From contig NC_068340.1 of the NCBI RefSeq assembly GCF_014633365.1, positions 39,890,328 to 39,954,327 of the forward strand: a stretch of 64,000 nucleotides of DNA. Direction: 5' to 3'. Position 1 is the first letter of the stretch, and the number at the start of each line of letters is the position of its first letter. The notes under the pieces were generated by a model. The model was not told where the DNA came from and did not search any database. It saw only the letters and a program-made list of their open reading frames with translations. Origin of the DNA: Diospyros lotus. Taxonomy: Eukaryota; Streptophyta; Magnoliopsida; Ericales; Ebenaceae. This document shows positions 34,228 through 47,739 of the stretch, one piece after another. The position numbers and the translations under genes were made by a program.

Positions 34228-37200
34228 TTAATTCAAATTCTGCACAATCTGAGACAGGGCTGAATAGGTTCCAAAGGCTGACGATATGACAGCTACGGTG
34301 ATGATCAGTATACAGAGGCATCCCTACCAATGAAACCAGTGAGATCTAGTTAATTAGGGCCAAAAAGCATAAATGTAAAGGAGACTTATTCACATAAGTA
34401 AAAGAAAAGCAAACACCAGTTAACACATCAAAACAAAAGAAAAAAAAAATACTATTTTAATCAGAGTTGCAATGACGTTCAATTGTATATTTTATTCTCT
34501 GTCAAATTTTATTGATGCAGATTTTATCCCAAAAACTCATTCTAAAAATTGTCCTCAAAACATATCTATTATGCGTCTCTAAATTCATCGACTCGCTCGT
34601 CCATTACATATGTTAAGCCATGTCCCATCCATGTCTAGAAATGGAAGTAACAATACAATATTAACACCTTATTTGATGCATTTGACATATTCTAAAGTGT
34701 TTGATGAATTTTTTTTTAAAACACTACAATTTAAAAAAAATACCACAAGTATGAAACAATTTAACAAAAAAACTACATTTTATTCCCCCTTTCGTCTTCC
34801 ATGTTGGTAAATAGGCAGCGTAACCGTTTATAAAAGGTTCTCTAATAGAATCGCTAGTGAGACAAACGATTTTTAATATAGTAATTTTTTTTAAAAATGA
34901 ATTAAATTGATTCAAAATCGTTCATGAAAACAGCGATTTATAAATAATAAAAAAAACAAGGTTAAGAATATTGAAATGACAACTCTCATCTGTTTTTACA
35001 AATGGAGGTGAGTTGTTTGCAAACGAACAAATTTGAATCTGCCGAGCAAAGGAAAAAAAAAGAACAAGTTTGAATCTTGGTAGCATTTAACATGCCATTG
35101 GTGCGATTTTTATGGGGTTAAAGACTAATAATAATATATATGTTCTTAGAACTCGACATTCAAGATAAATGCTGGCTTTACCTGAAAGCGAGTTACACTC
35201 CCTCTCGAGATACTTAGAAAGCAGGCACATGGAAGTATCAATGCCTGCAACAGAGAATTTCATCGTTACAATGTGAGCACATTTTATAAGGAAAGAGGCT
35301 AAAGCAGGAGAAAAAAAATAATAATGTAATAGGCAGAACTAATTGAAAACTCACTACTAGCATGGTAAGTAAAGATCCAATCAACGCCATAACCAGACCT
35401 GTCAAACAAGAAAATGTTCGAGAGATGAATAAGGTGACGAAAGGGCGGCTTCCAACCAAGGTCTTTTAACCTGAGGATTACAGAATAAGTGGTAAAGCAT
35501 GGAAACTCACCGAAGAAGGGGATGCTGAGGCCAACAACCAAGGTAGATATTACCAATGCAGTTCTGATGAGGATTGCATACATGCGAGATTTTTTATGGT
35601 TTGATGGTATCAATTCCTCCACGCTCATTGCTACGGGCATCATGGTTAATGCATACGTGGGTTGCAGTTAAGGAAAAACAAAGGAATACTATTGGGATCG
35701 AAGAAAACTTTATGAAGTGAAGAAATGACTTCCTTTTAGCTTGCCGTGCTCAAGGGAGGGAATATGTTTGTAAACAGGAGGGCCCTGCCAATAGCAAAAT
35801 AAAGCTACATGACCAGACAATCTGATCGTTTCAGTAAGGAAAAGGATATTTGGTAAATGGATTAACGACCTGCAAAAATAAAAGCAGGAGATACAAGTTA
35901 TGATCAACGATTTGCATATTAGTACGAGAAAGCAAGGTTCACAACCCTAGATCAAAAGACAAGTAATGAGATTGCAATCTGAATTTGGCGGGCTACAACC
36001 ATAACAAATAGAATGCTAGCACAAGTAGACAACTTTTAAGAGAAAACAAAACACCAAAGTGTGTGTTAGCCTACTGTTGTCCAGAGAGCAATTTTAGATG
36101 CAACCAGATCTTGAGGCATGTTAAGAGTGAACTGAGATGCTGTTGATTCTCCAAACATCGTGTATCCCAGCACGGCAACCCCAACATACATCGAAGTACA
36201 TATGCAAAAACTGCATCCAGAATAGATTTTAAGTAAGGAACCTGACAACCATTTATAGGAACAGAATAATCTATGCCACAGAATCATAAATCGTGGACAA
36301 AATTTTAATAGGAACTTTTGAGTCTCCAATCCAATTAAGTTCACTTCTAGTTTCATCTAAAAGTTTGGATGACTAGGTCTCATTAGCTTACCTAGCCAAG
36401 AGGACTGCAGGGTACTGGCTTGGTTTCGCCATTGATGTATAGATATTAGGAAAGACAGCATGTCCTGAATAGCAGAAGCCATAGAGACCAATAGCAACAG
36501 GAAGTGTTGTGAGATTCAGTGTTGACCCCTTGCTATGAATCCCAACTTTATCCACTAAGCCAACCCAGAACAAGCATATGACTGCTAATATTGAGGCAAC
36601 AACTCCCCCAACTGTTCAAAAATGAAAAGGAAAAACAAGGATGAACAAACTACTCAGTCCTCACAATGACGGAAAAAGAATGCAGGATAGACACTGCATA
36701 ACTGAAAAAAAAATAAACCATATTCAGAAGATATATTTCAAAATACACTGAGAATTCACCATACTTACCAGAGATGTAGCTAAGGACACTGAGGTCTTGG
36801 AGCCAAACTGTAGGAAGAATAACAAGTGTGCTAAGTAACGCAAACAAATGGTGCGAATTCAATTCGTACCCTCCCAAACTTAAGTGTGCATTTGGGAATA
36901 ATGATGACAAGTTATCAGTCTCCAGAATAATATATTCAACGCAACAAGCCTGCAGGAAAGAACTTAGAAGTGATTGCAGTTCTATAGAAATTGAGATGGT
37001 ACCCTGCAAGTAGAAACTGTCCCAATCCAGCAAAATATATTCTTACTAGATTACCTTTTAGTTTGAGAAAATGGACTACTGTTAACAAAAAAAGAACAAG
37101 CATTATGATAACACTCAGATCAGCTTCTGTACTTACATATAGTTCCACGTACAAAATTATCTGCAGCAACAAAAGAACAACAGGAGCAACAATATGATTA

Positions 37201-40200
37201 GCAACAGTCATGATGTGAACTTTATTTTGAATTAATACACTATTTTCTTGAATTTTCCATGAAAAATCTGTTGTTTGCTCCATAAAGCAAAGGTCAATTT
37301 AGATGGATATGATTTGAACTACTTTTAAGCTTGAATAAAATACTTTGTTATATTTCAAAAGGCAGCGAAAGGTATTTTGGAACCTACTGATAATATAATA
37401 TTGAAAATAATTTGAAATTAATATAACGTCTGAGTGTTGTTACAGATATGGAGAATGAAAGAACACTTAACAAGAAAAGTAAAAGAATGAAAGAACAGTA
37501 AATTTAATTGTAGAACTTTCATGTAGGTAAATATACACTTGGATGGTACCTAGCAAGAGCACAAAAAAAAGCTTTTCCTTCCATATATTTAGCAGCACCT
37601 ATTCATGTCAGTCTAGGTTTTTTATTAATTCTTCCAATTAATAAGGCCAGCTTGATAACAATATGTTGATTCCCGTAGGATACACAAAGGAAAGGTATAA
37701 CGAAGGTTGACTAATCTTGCTGATCCAATCTTTAGTTTTTAGAAATTGCTAAAATCAGTTTAGAATACTTTCTTAATTCTAATTTAGGATACTTTTCTAA
37801 ACTTTGTATAAGCAATCTTTCCTAGTTTTAACTATTGTAATCTTTCCCATGTTGAAATTTCATAACCCTATAACTAGGGCTATATTGTTGTGTGTAAAAG
37901 ATGAATGAAATCATTCCATTCTCACACAATAATAATGTTTGCTTTTTTGTGACTAGAACGTGTCACAAATTTATGTTGAAGAAATATCTTTGCAAATCAG
38001 AAAAAGGTAAGGCAACGTACAAATACAACTTTTCCTAACCCTCACAAAATGGGGAAGCTCATAGTCTAGGGACACCTTTATTTTTTCCAATTAATAATCT
38101 CATTAAGGAAAATCTGGGTTTTGATAATTGAAAGTATTTGAATTGACAAGTTCTGTATAAGAATATAAAAAATTGGAAAGAGAAAAATAGCATCAGCGAG
38201 AAAATTTCATTCTTATATTCTACATCAAAATCAAAGAAATTGGGAAAAAAGGAAGTTCCGTATTAAAAGAAAACCTTAAACATCTGTCAAATCAAAGAAG
38301 GTTAACGATTCAAATGAACTAGCTAGTTATTTATGGTAAGCTACGCACTATAAAGTGCTGCTGGCACATTTTGCAAGAATTCTTAGTACATTGTGAATGA
38401 GTAACTAGTACATTTGGATATGTCGACCATTCTCCATTTTATGTCGATCATTTCTGCTAAAAATCCAACTACTCCGAGTTTGTTAATCCAGGTACATCTT
38501 TTTCCCAATTCTTTTCTTAGTCGTCTTTCTCCATGTTTCAGTTCATGTTACTCTTTCCCTTTAAATTTTCCAGTATGTTAACTATTTCCAAAATGAACCA
38601 TAACACTGTTTAAAATCTTTAATTTCCTTGACAAGAAAAATTAAAAATCCTGGAAAAGTGAAGCAAGTGAAAAACAAGCAAGACTTACTGAGATGGCAAA
38701 ACGTCCAACAGTGCCAAAAGCAGCCTGCCCAATGTCTGGGTAAGTCTCAAGCCCTGGTTGGCTATCCAAGCATTGGCGCAAAAGGATCCCAGTGTAGTAT
38801 GAAAGCACAGCAAAAATCATCAATATTGAGAGGCCAACCCATCCACCTTCTTTGACTGCGTAAGGAGTAGAAAGGATTCCCACTCCACATAGAACATTCA
38901 AGCCTGCATGAGAACCACAATTAAGGAAATACACACACACACGCACTGTGTTACTGGAATGGTCATTTATATTTAATCCGAATCTGATGGTTAACATAGA
39001 ACACAATTTTGCAGAAATAACAAAGTCAAGTTGGACATGTAAACTAGAGTATGAAGAATTTTGAGCAAATACATATTTAAAACTTTAATTAGTTACAAAA
39101 AAGTTGCATTGCATGAAATGATGACAGAAAATGTCAGCGAAATCTAACATTCTTGTTTTTATGCAATGTGCAATATCAAAATTTAGACATTGTGACGTCA
39201 ATTCATGCTGAACCATGTAACTTAAACTATCTATTTAGTCCAACTGGACTTTAAAGGCTAAGAACCAGCCACTGATAAGTTACCCTGAAGCAAATAGTAG
39301 CCATCTTAGAAAGTAATGTCTATCAGACATTTTAAGACTTCATGAAATGTCAAGCTCCAGTTTTCATATATCATTTTAACGGTCAGGATTCTCCCTCTGA
39401 ATGTGCAGTAAAAACACACAAAGAATTCATTCCATCTTCACAAAACATCTCCATTTTCCAGTAGTGTATTCAAACTAACAGATCTTTTAAATTTATAGGG
39501 ATTTTCTCAGGTGATCCTGACAACTTGAATTTACTGTTAGTATTTCCGGGGACCTAAACTGAGCTCATGGCACTTACCGTTTACCACTGCTTGGCCATAT
39601 GAACACTGGCGAGTAGCTGGAAATCCATGTGAGGCCTTGGCGGACTTCCTCGAGGAAGGCTTTCTTGATGGAATAGGAGAAAGCAGAGAAGGGGAACTGC
39701 GCCGTCCTTTTGGTTTTTCCCCATCTTCTACTGTTTGCAACAAAGGTTTGGCCACAGAAGGTAATATCTCAGGAGTTTGCCTCCTTGTCAGTGATGAGAG
39801 AAGAAACGAACTTCCAAGTCTTGACAATGAAGAAGTTCCAAGGATTGATATATTTGGAGATAGCACGCTACCATACAGGTCAATCGATTGCCTGAAATTT
39901 AGTTAAGAATAAATAAGTGTTTGGAACTTGATAGAGAACCAATTCATCACAGACAAAACTAACATTTGAATATTTGGTCATGCATAGAAGAATTAAAAGA
40001 TCATTGGACTATTTCCATATATAGTGACTGTCTTTGCACGTATAATTTGATAATTTCAAGGTTACTGCGTCTAAGAACAGCATGATTCATTGAAAATTAT
40101 CCAAATCATGAAAATGAGGACAGCTATTTAATTGTAACAATAAATTCTAGAAATTGTCTCAGGCTGATACAAACCCAAGAACAAACTAAACTGGTATCTT

Positions 40201-41667
40201 CACTCCCTCCAAACTGCTGTATAACCTCATTCCGTATCAAAAGTACTATGAGGTTGAAGAAACTACAATTGTAAACGTCTAGAAGACAAAAAAAAGAGAC
40301 ATCAAGGAAGGAATAGGCTAGTTCAGATAAATTAAAAATCACTTTTATGTATCAATGGAAATGTATTGTTCAAACTGTGACTTAAAGAGTTCATTTATCA
40401 AATGGCCAACTTTTTTTTTCACTACGAGACAGATGCATTAGAATTAGTCCCATGTTACCAAATTAAGAAATAAACCTTGAGAAAGATGAAACTGATAAGC
40501 AGAAAGAACCCTGTCAAAGGAAATGATTTGGATCCTCAACCTTGTCCTGTTTTAAGCTAATGCAACATTGGACCAAAACCATTATCCTTCTCATCATTGC
40601 TCACATTTTCGCAGCATAACTACTACTACAGAAAATATAGGTTGGATGTATTGCTAGCGCAGACCAGAAGCAATAAACTACTATCATGACCCCAAGGATC
40701 CCCAAGGAGAGATTAGTAAATATAATAGTAGGAGCTTACATGCATTACACAATAATTGTAATTCTCTTTCCCCTTTTCTGTTATAGGGCTTTGTCCTTAT
40801 CTATAGGCAGTTATGCTTATAGTGTACTGCACATGGGTGCATGTGGGAGCCTGTTAGACTTAGGCTATATATAAGCCACAGCTGAGGATAGGAAGGATTA
40901 TGTTTTGAATTGATAAATGAATGCTCTGATTTCCCTCTCTTGAATTCTCTCTCAATCTCCTTCCCATTTCCCTCTGCTCTCTCTAATCTCTCCCTTTCTC
41001 TTTTCAGATCTGCAACTCTCCCTCATTTCTATCAATTATCTCCTCCCATTTCTGTCCAATTTCCCTCCAATCATTCTGTTCTTGATCCTAAACCCCTCAG
41101 ATCCTCCCGATTTCCAATCCAAACCCTAGGCTAAACCCTAGGTACATGACAACTACGAATAGACAAATTTCCCTTCAAAATTCACTACGTAATCTAGACT
41201 TGACAGGCATTTTTTAAACTCAAAATGATGAACGAATTCATCCAGAGAATCATTATAACAAATATAATCAGTGCAAAGTTTACGCTGCTTTGGGTCTATG
41301 GTTTATAAACTGTTTAGAGAGCTTGAGGTAACCACATTAGAAACATTTCAGCATTCATGTTTTCCAGAAGAAACAAAGTTTCCGATGATATTAAATGCAA
41401 TAACACACTAAGCATACAACAAAGCTATGAATCAGCAAAGCTACATTTGAACTGAACGGAGTAAAACAGAACACGGACAAGAGACCTGTAACTTTGAGGC
41501 CATGCAGGGGTAACAGAACTAGGTTTGCTCTGCTGCCTGTTATCATTTGAATGCTTTGAAGAATCAGAACCATTCCCGTCATCTTCGGCTTTGCTAATTT
41601 CCTTCACAGCATCTTCATCTTCGCTCTCGCTGTAAATAAAATTATGTTCTGAAGCTGAATTGTTCAT
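34228..41667 (-). CDS. Vacuolar amino-acid transporter, AVT1 family (AVT1C-like)
   Basis: Twelve coding exons on the - strand: 41486-41667, 39578-39891, 38689-38903, 37137-37160, 36769-36949, 36392-36611, 36075-36210, 35850-35869, 35511-35656, 35355-35398, 35182-35244, 34228-34323. All phases agree, giving 546 residues. The first 160 residues are hydrophilic and Ser-rich, starting MNNSASEHNF, as in plant AVT1 proteins. The Aa_trans domain follows: GVGILSTPYAVKEGGW (about 172-187), EYIILETDNLSSLFPNA, GLYGFCYSGHAVFPNIYTSM (347-366), GYTMFGE, VVNPFTKYALTMMPVAMSVE (425-444) and several hydrophobic helices to the C-terminus. The family moves neutral amino acids across the tonoplast using the proton gradient (family knowledge). 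Intron 8 is a U12-type AT-AC intron; introns 1 and 3 hold solo LTRs. Confidence 0.95.
35657..35849 (-). other. U12-type AT-AC intron of the AVT1-like gene
   Basis: On the - strand the intron starts ATATCCTTTT (the U12 donor consensus ATATCCTT) and ends AC (CAACCCAC). The perfect U12 branch site TTCCTTAAC (35667-35675) lies 11-12 nt before the end. Only this splice joins exon 8 to exon 9 as PFTKYALTMMPVAM, the conserved family sequence. No GT-AG alternative keeps this. Confidence 0.95.
37664..37926. mobile_element. Short solo LTR in an AVT1-like intron
   Basis: This 263-bp block starts TGTTGATTCC and ends CATTCTCACA, flanked by the 5-bp duplication CAATA (37659-37663 and 37927-37931). The interior is A+T-rich with LTR-like transcript-start composition (AACTAGGGCTATATTGTTG). 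It is probably a Copia-type solo LTR; with short ends the call rests mainly on the target duplication. Confidence 0.6.
40682..41151 (+). mobile_element. Solo LTR of the element A family in AVT1-like intron 1
   Basis: This 470-bp LTR is homologous in reverse complement to the LTRs at 1596-2010 and 11853-12267, so it lies in the opposite orientation to element A. It starts TATCATGACCCC (decayed TG) and ends CTAGGTACATGACA. The perfect 5-bp duplication ACTAC flanks it (40677-40681 and 41152-41156). It contains GCTATATATAAGCC, a TATA-like promoter. It is antisense to the host gene. Confidence 0.93.
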
Positions 41668-41959
41668 CTTCCTGTATCTCTAACCTTCAACAGCCTCTCC
41701 TTCAATGCACAACAAGCCTTAAAATATTAATCAAAGTATTCTTATTTCTTAACAAGTTTTTAATTATATAGAGAGTGTATCAAACAATCTTGCCCAACTT
41801 TGACTACGTAGGATTTTGAGATTTAGATCTAAAATTCAAACCTAACTCAATCAACAGGAGAAATTGAAACAAACAGCACTAATCAAAGTGAAATGCTTAC
41901 CTCTATATAGTTGATTTAGTCTATTTCAGTATTTCCTATTGTCTTATTTTCTGGAGCTT

Positions 41960-43260
41960 TTTCATAATGGAATTGGTAATGTGGAACTTAGGAGAAGAGA
42001 AGATGAGAAGAGGTGAGGGCAAAAAGAAAGGAAGGAGCCAAAATAGAAGAACAGGAGCGAGAGAGAGAGAGAGAGAGCCTCTTTCAAGCATTGAACATTT
42101 GTTCATTCCCCAAAAACCCATAATTTGGATTATATCAATAATCCATATCCACAGGGTTCAGATAACTCCTAATCTAGAATTCTTCTAAAATTACTCCCAT
42201 TTAACATATTAACTTAATACTACTAAAACTCTACCACATAACCTATTAAAAAGACCTAATATAACTAAAATATATCTTGACAAAATCAAAAAATCCTGAT
42301 ACTCAAAGCTCCTGAATAAATAAAATCCCAACACGACTAGAATTATGAAGTCCTAAAAGAATTGTAACTCTCATCTGCAGAGTTAAAAGAATACCATAAC
42401 TCAAACTAGCCACAATGTTGGCATGGATCTTCTCTTTATTGATTGTCGCAGTGTTCCACGATGAGAATAAGGTTATAGCAATAGCTCAACTATGCAACAC
42501 CTGTAACAATAATGAACTGCTATGAAATTGTTTCACAAAGCTTGCAGTTAACTTTCTGATGCTTTTCTGATGTCTCGGAGATCTCGATCTTTGGCTAGTG
42601 GCTTTTGATGGCTGCAAAATCTAGTAGCAGGATGACAGGTGCTGAATAAGATTGATTGAAGACTGATGTGGACGGTGCCAATGGTTGTAGATTGTAGCAA
42701 GCCTGTCTATTAGCGGATTTGGTTCAAGAAAAAACACAGCCAGTGAGATTGGAATAGAGTAAGTCTCCAGTACCTAATTTGATGTGAAACATGTAGGAAA
42801 TTGGTGAGCACTGGAAAGAAGAAACTGAGAAAATACATGGGAGAGAAGAATAAGAAGATAACAAGAAAAGAAAGGGAGGAAATTCGCAGAAACAGAATCC
42901 AAAACGAAAGAGGAGATAAAAAGGGGGAGAAGGAATAAAGAAGAAGGAAAGAAGTTCAAGCTCTTCAGAACCTTTCTTCCTCCAAAAAAAACATAATTTC
43001 GGATTACATTAATAAACTATATTTATAGGCTTAATACAACTCTCATAACACCTCGGTCTCTTTTTAAAAGAACTAATCCCATCTAATATGGTAACCCAAT
43101 ATCACTTAAGTTCTACCACGTAATCCATTTAAAATCCTAATCAAACCAACTACATCTTGGTAAAATCAAAAAATTAAAGCTCTTAAATAAATAAAGTTCT
43201 AATGCAACTAGAAATTATATAATTTCAATAATTAGAGCTCCTTTATCTCCGTCAAATTGC
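41960..43260. repeat. Diverged direct repeat pair in the AVT1-like 5' UTR intron
   Basis: Sequences at about 41990-42390 and 42825-43250 are diverged direct copies. Each has a purine-rich block, then GGATTAYAT...AATA, then CTACCACRTAA and TCTTGRYAAAATCAAAAAAT. Their order resembles the LTRs of elements A and B, so this may be an old small LTR element with about 0.45 kb between its LTRs. Ends and target duplication are not visible. Confidence 0.5.
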
Positions 43261-43611
43261 AAAATGAACTATTTTCATGAATAGTAACGTAAGTCACTAT
43301 GTGCATCTCTAGTTTTATGAAACATTAAACCAGAGTCCAGGAGGCATCACCTTTCTGCATAAAAAAACAAATGAACAATTTGAAATATACGTTTCTATGA
43401 GAATAAGAGAAGAGTTTACTGTCAAAAAACTAGCTTTGATTGAATGAAATTCTGAATCACAAATTCCCTGTCATGATCGTGTCAAATCACCTACAGAGAA
43501 AATAACTACTTGCAGGAATACCAATGTACCTTGTGAATCACTGATCTCTAGCTTACCGGAGTCCGGAATGCATAAAAAACAAATCAACGATTTGACATGC
43601 ACACATACGCG

Positions 43612-43622
43612 CGCGCGCGCGC
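43612..43622. repeat. CG/GC dinucleotide run
   Basis: A GCGCGCGCGC run after ACACATAC; unusual in this CpG-poor surrounding and likely length-variable. Confidence 0.8.
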
Positions 43623-43916
43623 TCGCAAGCATATACGCAACAACGAGAAAAGAGTTTACGGTGAAGAATAGCTTGAATGAATAAAATTCTGAAACTAGTC
43701 CGTCTCTATTTCCGGAGAAAAATACATACAACGTGCTCTGGACTCTGTTTCCGGCTTTAGAAAGCAGGAAAGTTGTTTCGAGATTATTCGAAACCGCTTC
43801 GAAAGCGAAAACGATAGGGAGACGATGAATGCTTCGGAAACATGAAACAAGTTGAAAAGCCGATCAAACCATGACGAAGTTGAAACTACAGAAATTTCGA
43901 TCGAAAAGTTCCATAC

Positions 43917-44110
43917 CTTTTCACAGAGATTGAGAGAGAGAGAGAGAGACGGAGAGCTGCTCCTGGACTTCGTTGGCGGCGTGCGGAGAGTTCCGCTCGC
44001 TGGTTTTTGTACAGACCGTATCGCAAAATGCAAATGACGTACTTCTTCTGCTCTGTCCGTTTCTCTCTCCTTTTCAGCAAAGAGTCCGTCCGTATATGCA
44101 AATTGCTGAT
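43917..44110 (-). other. Probable 5' UTR exon of the AVT1-like gene
   Basis: On the - strand a pyrimidine-rich leader with CTCTCTCTC ends GTGAAAAG before the donor GTATGGAAC (boundary at 43917). It lies 2.2 kb upstream of the start codon and is GC-richer than its surroundings. Assignment is by splice consensus and position only; the transcription start is not determined. Confidence 0.5.
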
Positions 44111-44521
44111 TCGAAATAAAAAAGTAAATTGCAGTTGCCGCTTCCGTCCCTTTGGTTCCGTGTAAAATGTTTATAGTTCGTATAATTTATACATATATTC
44201 TTTTTTTTTTGATAAATTCATATTTTTACTTTTATAATTTTATATTTTTTTCACACACTATATAAATTTTTTTTATTATTTCAATTACACCCTAAACCTA
44301 ATTTTCAACTCAATTTAACCCCCTATATTTTGATTTTTTTTTCATATGACAATTCAAACATTTCCTTGTTTCGATTACACATTTCAATTTATATTTTTTA
44401 GTCAATTTAACTCATATACTTTTATATATGAAAAAAATAAAATAAAATGACAAAATATATATCAAACTCTATTCACATCAAAGTATAGATATTAAATTGA
44501 CTCAAAATGCTAGTCTAGATG

Positions 44522-45566
44522 ACTGGGGCGAAGCCAGAAATTGATTTAGTGAGGGCGAATTTAAATACAAAAAATATAATTCAAAAATAAGATAATAATG
44601 ATAATATTAAAATATAAAAAAAAATTTACAATTATTTCTTACAGCTTTTCATACTATAAATTATAATTGTTCAAAAAAATTATCTTTATTATTTAAATCT
44701 TTAGACTCGTCATGACTACAAAAAACTAGTTCTTATCGTAGAATAAATCAAACACAATCAATTGATATATTCAAACAAATTCAATAATCACACAATATTT
44801 GTTCTAATTGTCTAAAAAAAACTATCTCGATATTTGTTCTTGATTTATTAAGACTTCACAATTTTTTTAAACTTAATTGTGTGCACTATTTGCATCTCTA
44901 ACATGAACTTAAAGTCTCATCATTTAAAAAAAAAAATTATTGAGTTCTTTCGCAAAAGAATCATCACTCTTTATTTCCCATTATTTGTTTTAAAAATATA
45001 ATAATATAAGTAAAATACAACATATTTGTTTATGCTATATTCCAACCAATCACTAAATTCATCAAATCAAGTTGAAATAAATCGTCTTGATTTCAAAACT
45101 AACACAGATCTCTTTGCAATTAGACTTTTCAAATTTAATCTCGAAGATTAACATTATAATTCATTATTGTAATTTTTAAGTCGAGATTCATATGAAGTTG
45201 TGCAACAATAATTTACTCTATACTTGTTTTGTTAACTTGTTCATTTTCTTCAATATAAATTTCATCCATACTTGTTTTCTTTGCTTCACAATTTTCTTTA
45301 ATACTTATTTTTTTTATCACCATTGTAAAAAAATAAAATTACGAGCAAATTATAAAAAATATTGTGATGGTTACTACTAGGCCATTATATACTTGCTTTC
45401 TTCAATACTTACTCTCTTTTTTTTATTTCTAGTAGAAAACTATAATATAACTTTCTTTATTTCTAATAATAAAGTATAATATAATTTTATTTATTTTTAG
45501 TAGTAAATCATTGTAAAAAATAGAATTTAAAAAAAATTCTGGCGCCTCGTGTGGCTTTGCCCTTGC
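44522..45566. mobile_element. hAT-like non-autonomous element
   Basis: The ends CTGGGGCGAAGCCA and TGGCTTTGCCCTTG are inverted repeats. The flanks TCTAGATG (44514-44521) and TATAGATG (45567-45574) agree at 7 of 8 bases, fitting an 8-bp hAT target duplication. The interior, about 1 kb, is AT-rich with no open transposase frame. Confidence 0.68.
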
Positions 45567-45574
45567 TATAGATG

Positions 45575-47739
45575 TAATCAGAATAATAAAAAGTTCGAGT
45601 TAACATATAAAAAAAAATCAACATACAAAAATTAAATTGACTCAAAAATATAAATTTAATAATATAATTGAAATAATAAAATATTTGAATGGTTACCTGA
45701 AAAAAAATATTAAAATAGATGTTTAAAATTGTTGATAAATTATATTGTCATTTCTTTAATTTTGCACTTATACTAAATTCATCTTTTTATTTTAATTTTT
45801 ATTTTTACAATCATTAGATTTTGATTTCTATTAAAATTCAATTTCTCTTTTATTTTTTTTTTCTCAAACCCTGTTAATAATGTTGACATTCAATGCATTA
45901 ATATAAACAATACAAATTTTAAAAACTAATATAATGTAATTCACTAGTCAATGTAACTTATGTTTAAATTAAATTAAATTAATGAAAATATTTGTATAGT
46001 ATACTTTCATGGCGATGACCAAAAGTATAATTATTATCTTATGAAAAGCTTTGTTTCTAATTAAATTAGTTTTTCACATATTTACCGCGACTCAAGCTTA
46101 GATAATAAAATTGATAAATTAAGTGATGAGTCAAATTATTTATGATAATCATTGATCTTTCTTAAATAAGGTCAACATACTTTTAAGTAAGAAAATATTG
46201 CAAAATATATATTTTAGCTTCTATATTTGTACGTTTTTTTTATTTAGATATTTAAACTTTTTGATATTTTAATTATATTTTTAAATTATACAATTTTGAG
46301 TCAATTACATATTTCAACAAATTGGTTGAGAATGATAAGTTAAGCATAGTTTAGGAGTATAATTAAAATAATAAAAATTTTAAATATGTAATTAACTCGA
46401 AATTGTATAATTTTTATTTATTATTATCTTAAAAAATGTGTATATATCAACTTAAGTATCTTTATTTATTATTATCTTAAATTAGTTTTTGTTTGTTAGC
46501 TAACTCTGTCAAAAAGAAAATGGCGAGTGATTGTCACCAATAAGGTAAATATTAGAATTTTAAATGAGACTTATTTGCATAACTGGGCGTTAGTATAATT
46601 TTTTATAACTTCAGGGATCAAATGGTTATCTCTTGAGTCATCCATGTATACATCGACTCAATCAACATGATGAACTTCATGGCCATTAAATAAAAGGAAC
46701 AAAATAATTAAATCATGTACTTTGGACTTAATAGCAAGGGGAGACGCACCCACGGCTATGGTGATAAACATGGAGTGATATTGTTAAAATTATAAAATAT
46801 TTTAATTGATTTTTTAAATAATTAATTATTAAATTATAACTTATTTTGATGACTTTCTTGCTTTACTTGTATTATTATTTTGATTATAATTTTATAAATA
46901 AAATATTATATTTATAGTATTAAGCATTCGCACATAAAATAATATTCTATCATACATGAAAATGACGATAATCATTCATTCTTATAAAAATTGGACTATG
47001 AGTTTTGACTCATGATTAATTTATCCATTGATCTAGATTGAGAAGTAGGTGAGTTATAGATTTATTTTAAGCCAAAACTAAAATAACTCAATTGGCAAAA
47101 GTTTAAATCAATATATTATATTTTTTTTATAACATACTAAAATAATTATAAATTCGTATTTAAACACGTATACCCAAATTCATCCCCATGTATATATGTG
47201 TGTATAAAATGGGTTTGTCTCTTTGTATTCTTAAATTATTACAAAAATTATTTATTTTTTACTTTTTTATCCCAACATTATTTATATTCCCTCCCTTTCT
47301 TTTTTGTTTCTTTTGTTTTTTTAGTTCTCTTTCCCATTTTAATTAACATTACTTAATTGTCCCCACTTTTTTTATTTCAAGATAAGCTAAAATTAAAATA
47401 TATAGTAATTTACACGACAATGATAAGTAATTTTAAAAGTTAGAGGCAATTATTCGTTCTCAATCAGTTATGGATCGGCCCTTATACAAGATTATTGTCA
47501 TGTCTCATAGATTAAAGGTAGAATTACGTATAATTAAGAGTGTCATTGTTATCGAGAGTACGAGTGACGATAAATCGTACAAAAATGATAATCTTAAAAA
47601 TATTTAATTGTTCTCTCCATTTTTAGAATTGCCTTTTAACATTTTTTATATTATGGATATGAATTATTACACCTTTTAACACTTGTTTCTCCTTTTAAAA
47701 TAAAAAACAATTAATTAATACCCTTTCTGACACTCAGCC
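45575..47739. other. AT-rich intergenic stretch
   Basis: Very AT-rich; no credible ORF, RNA gene or element ends. Confidence 0.6.
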
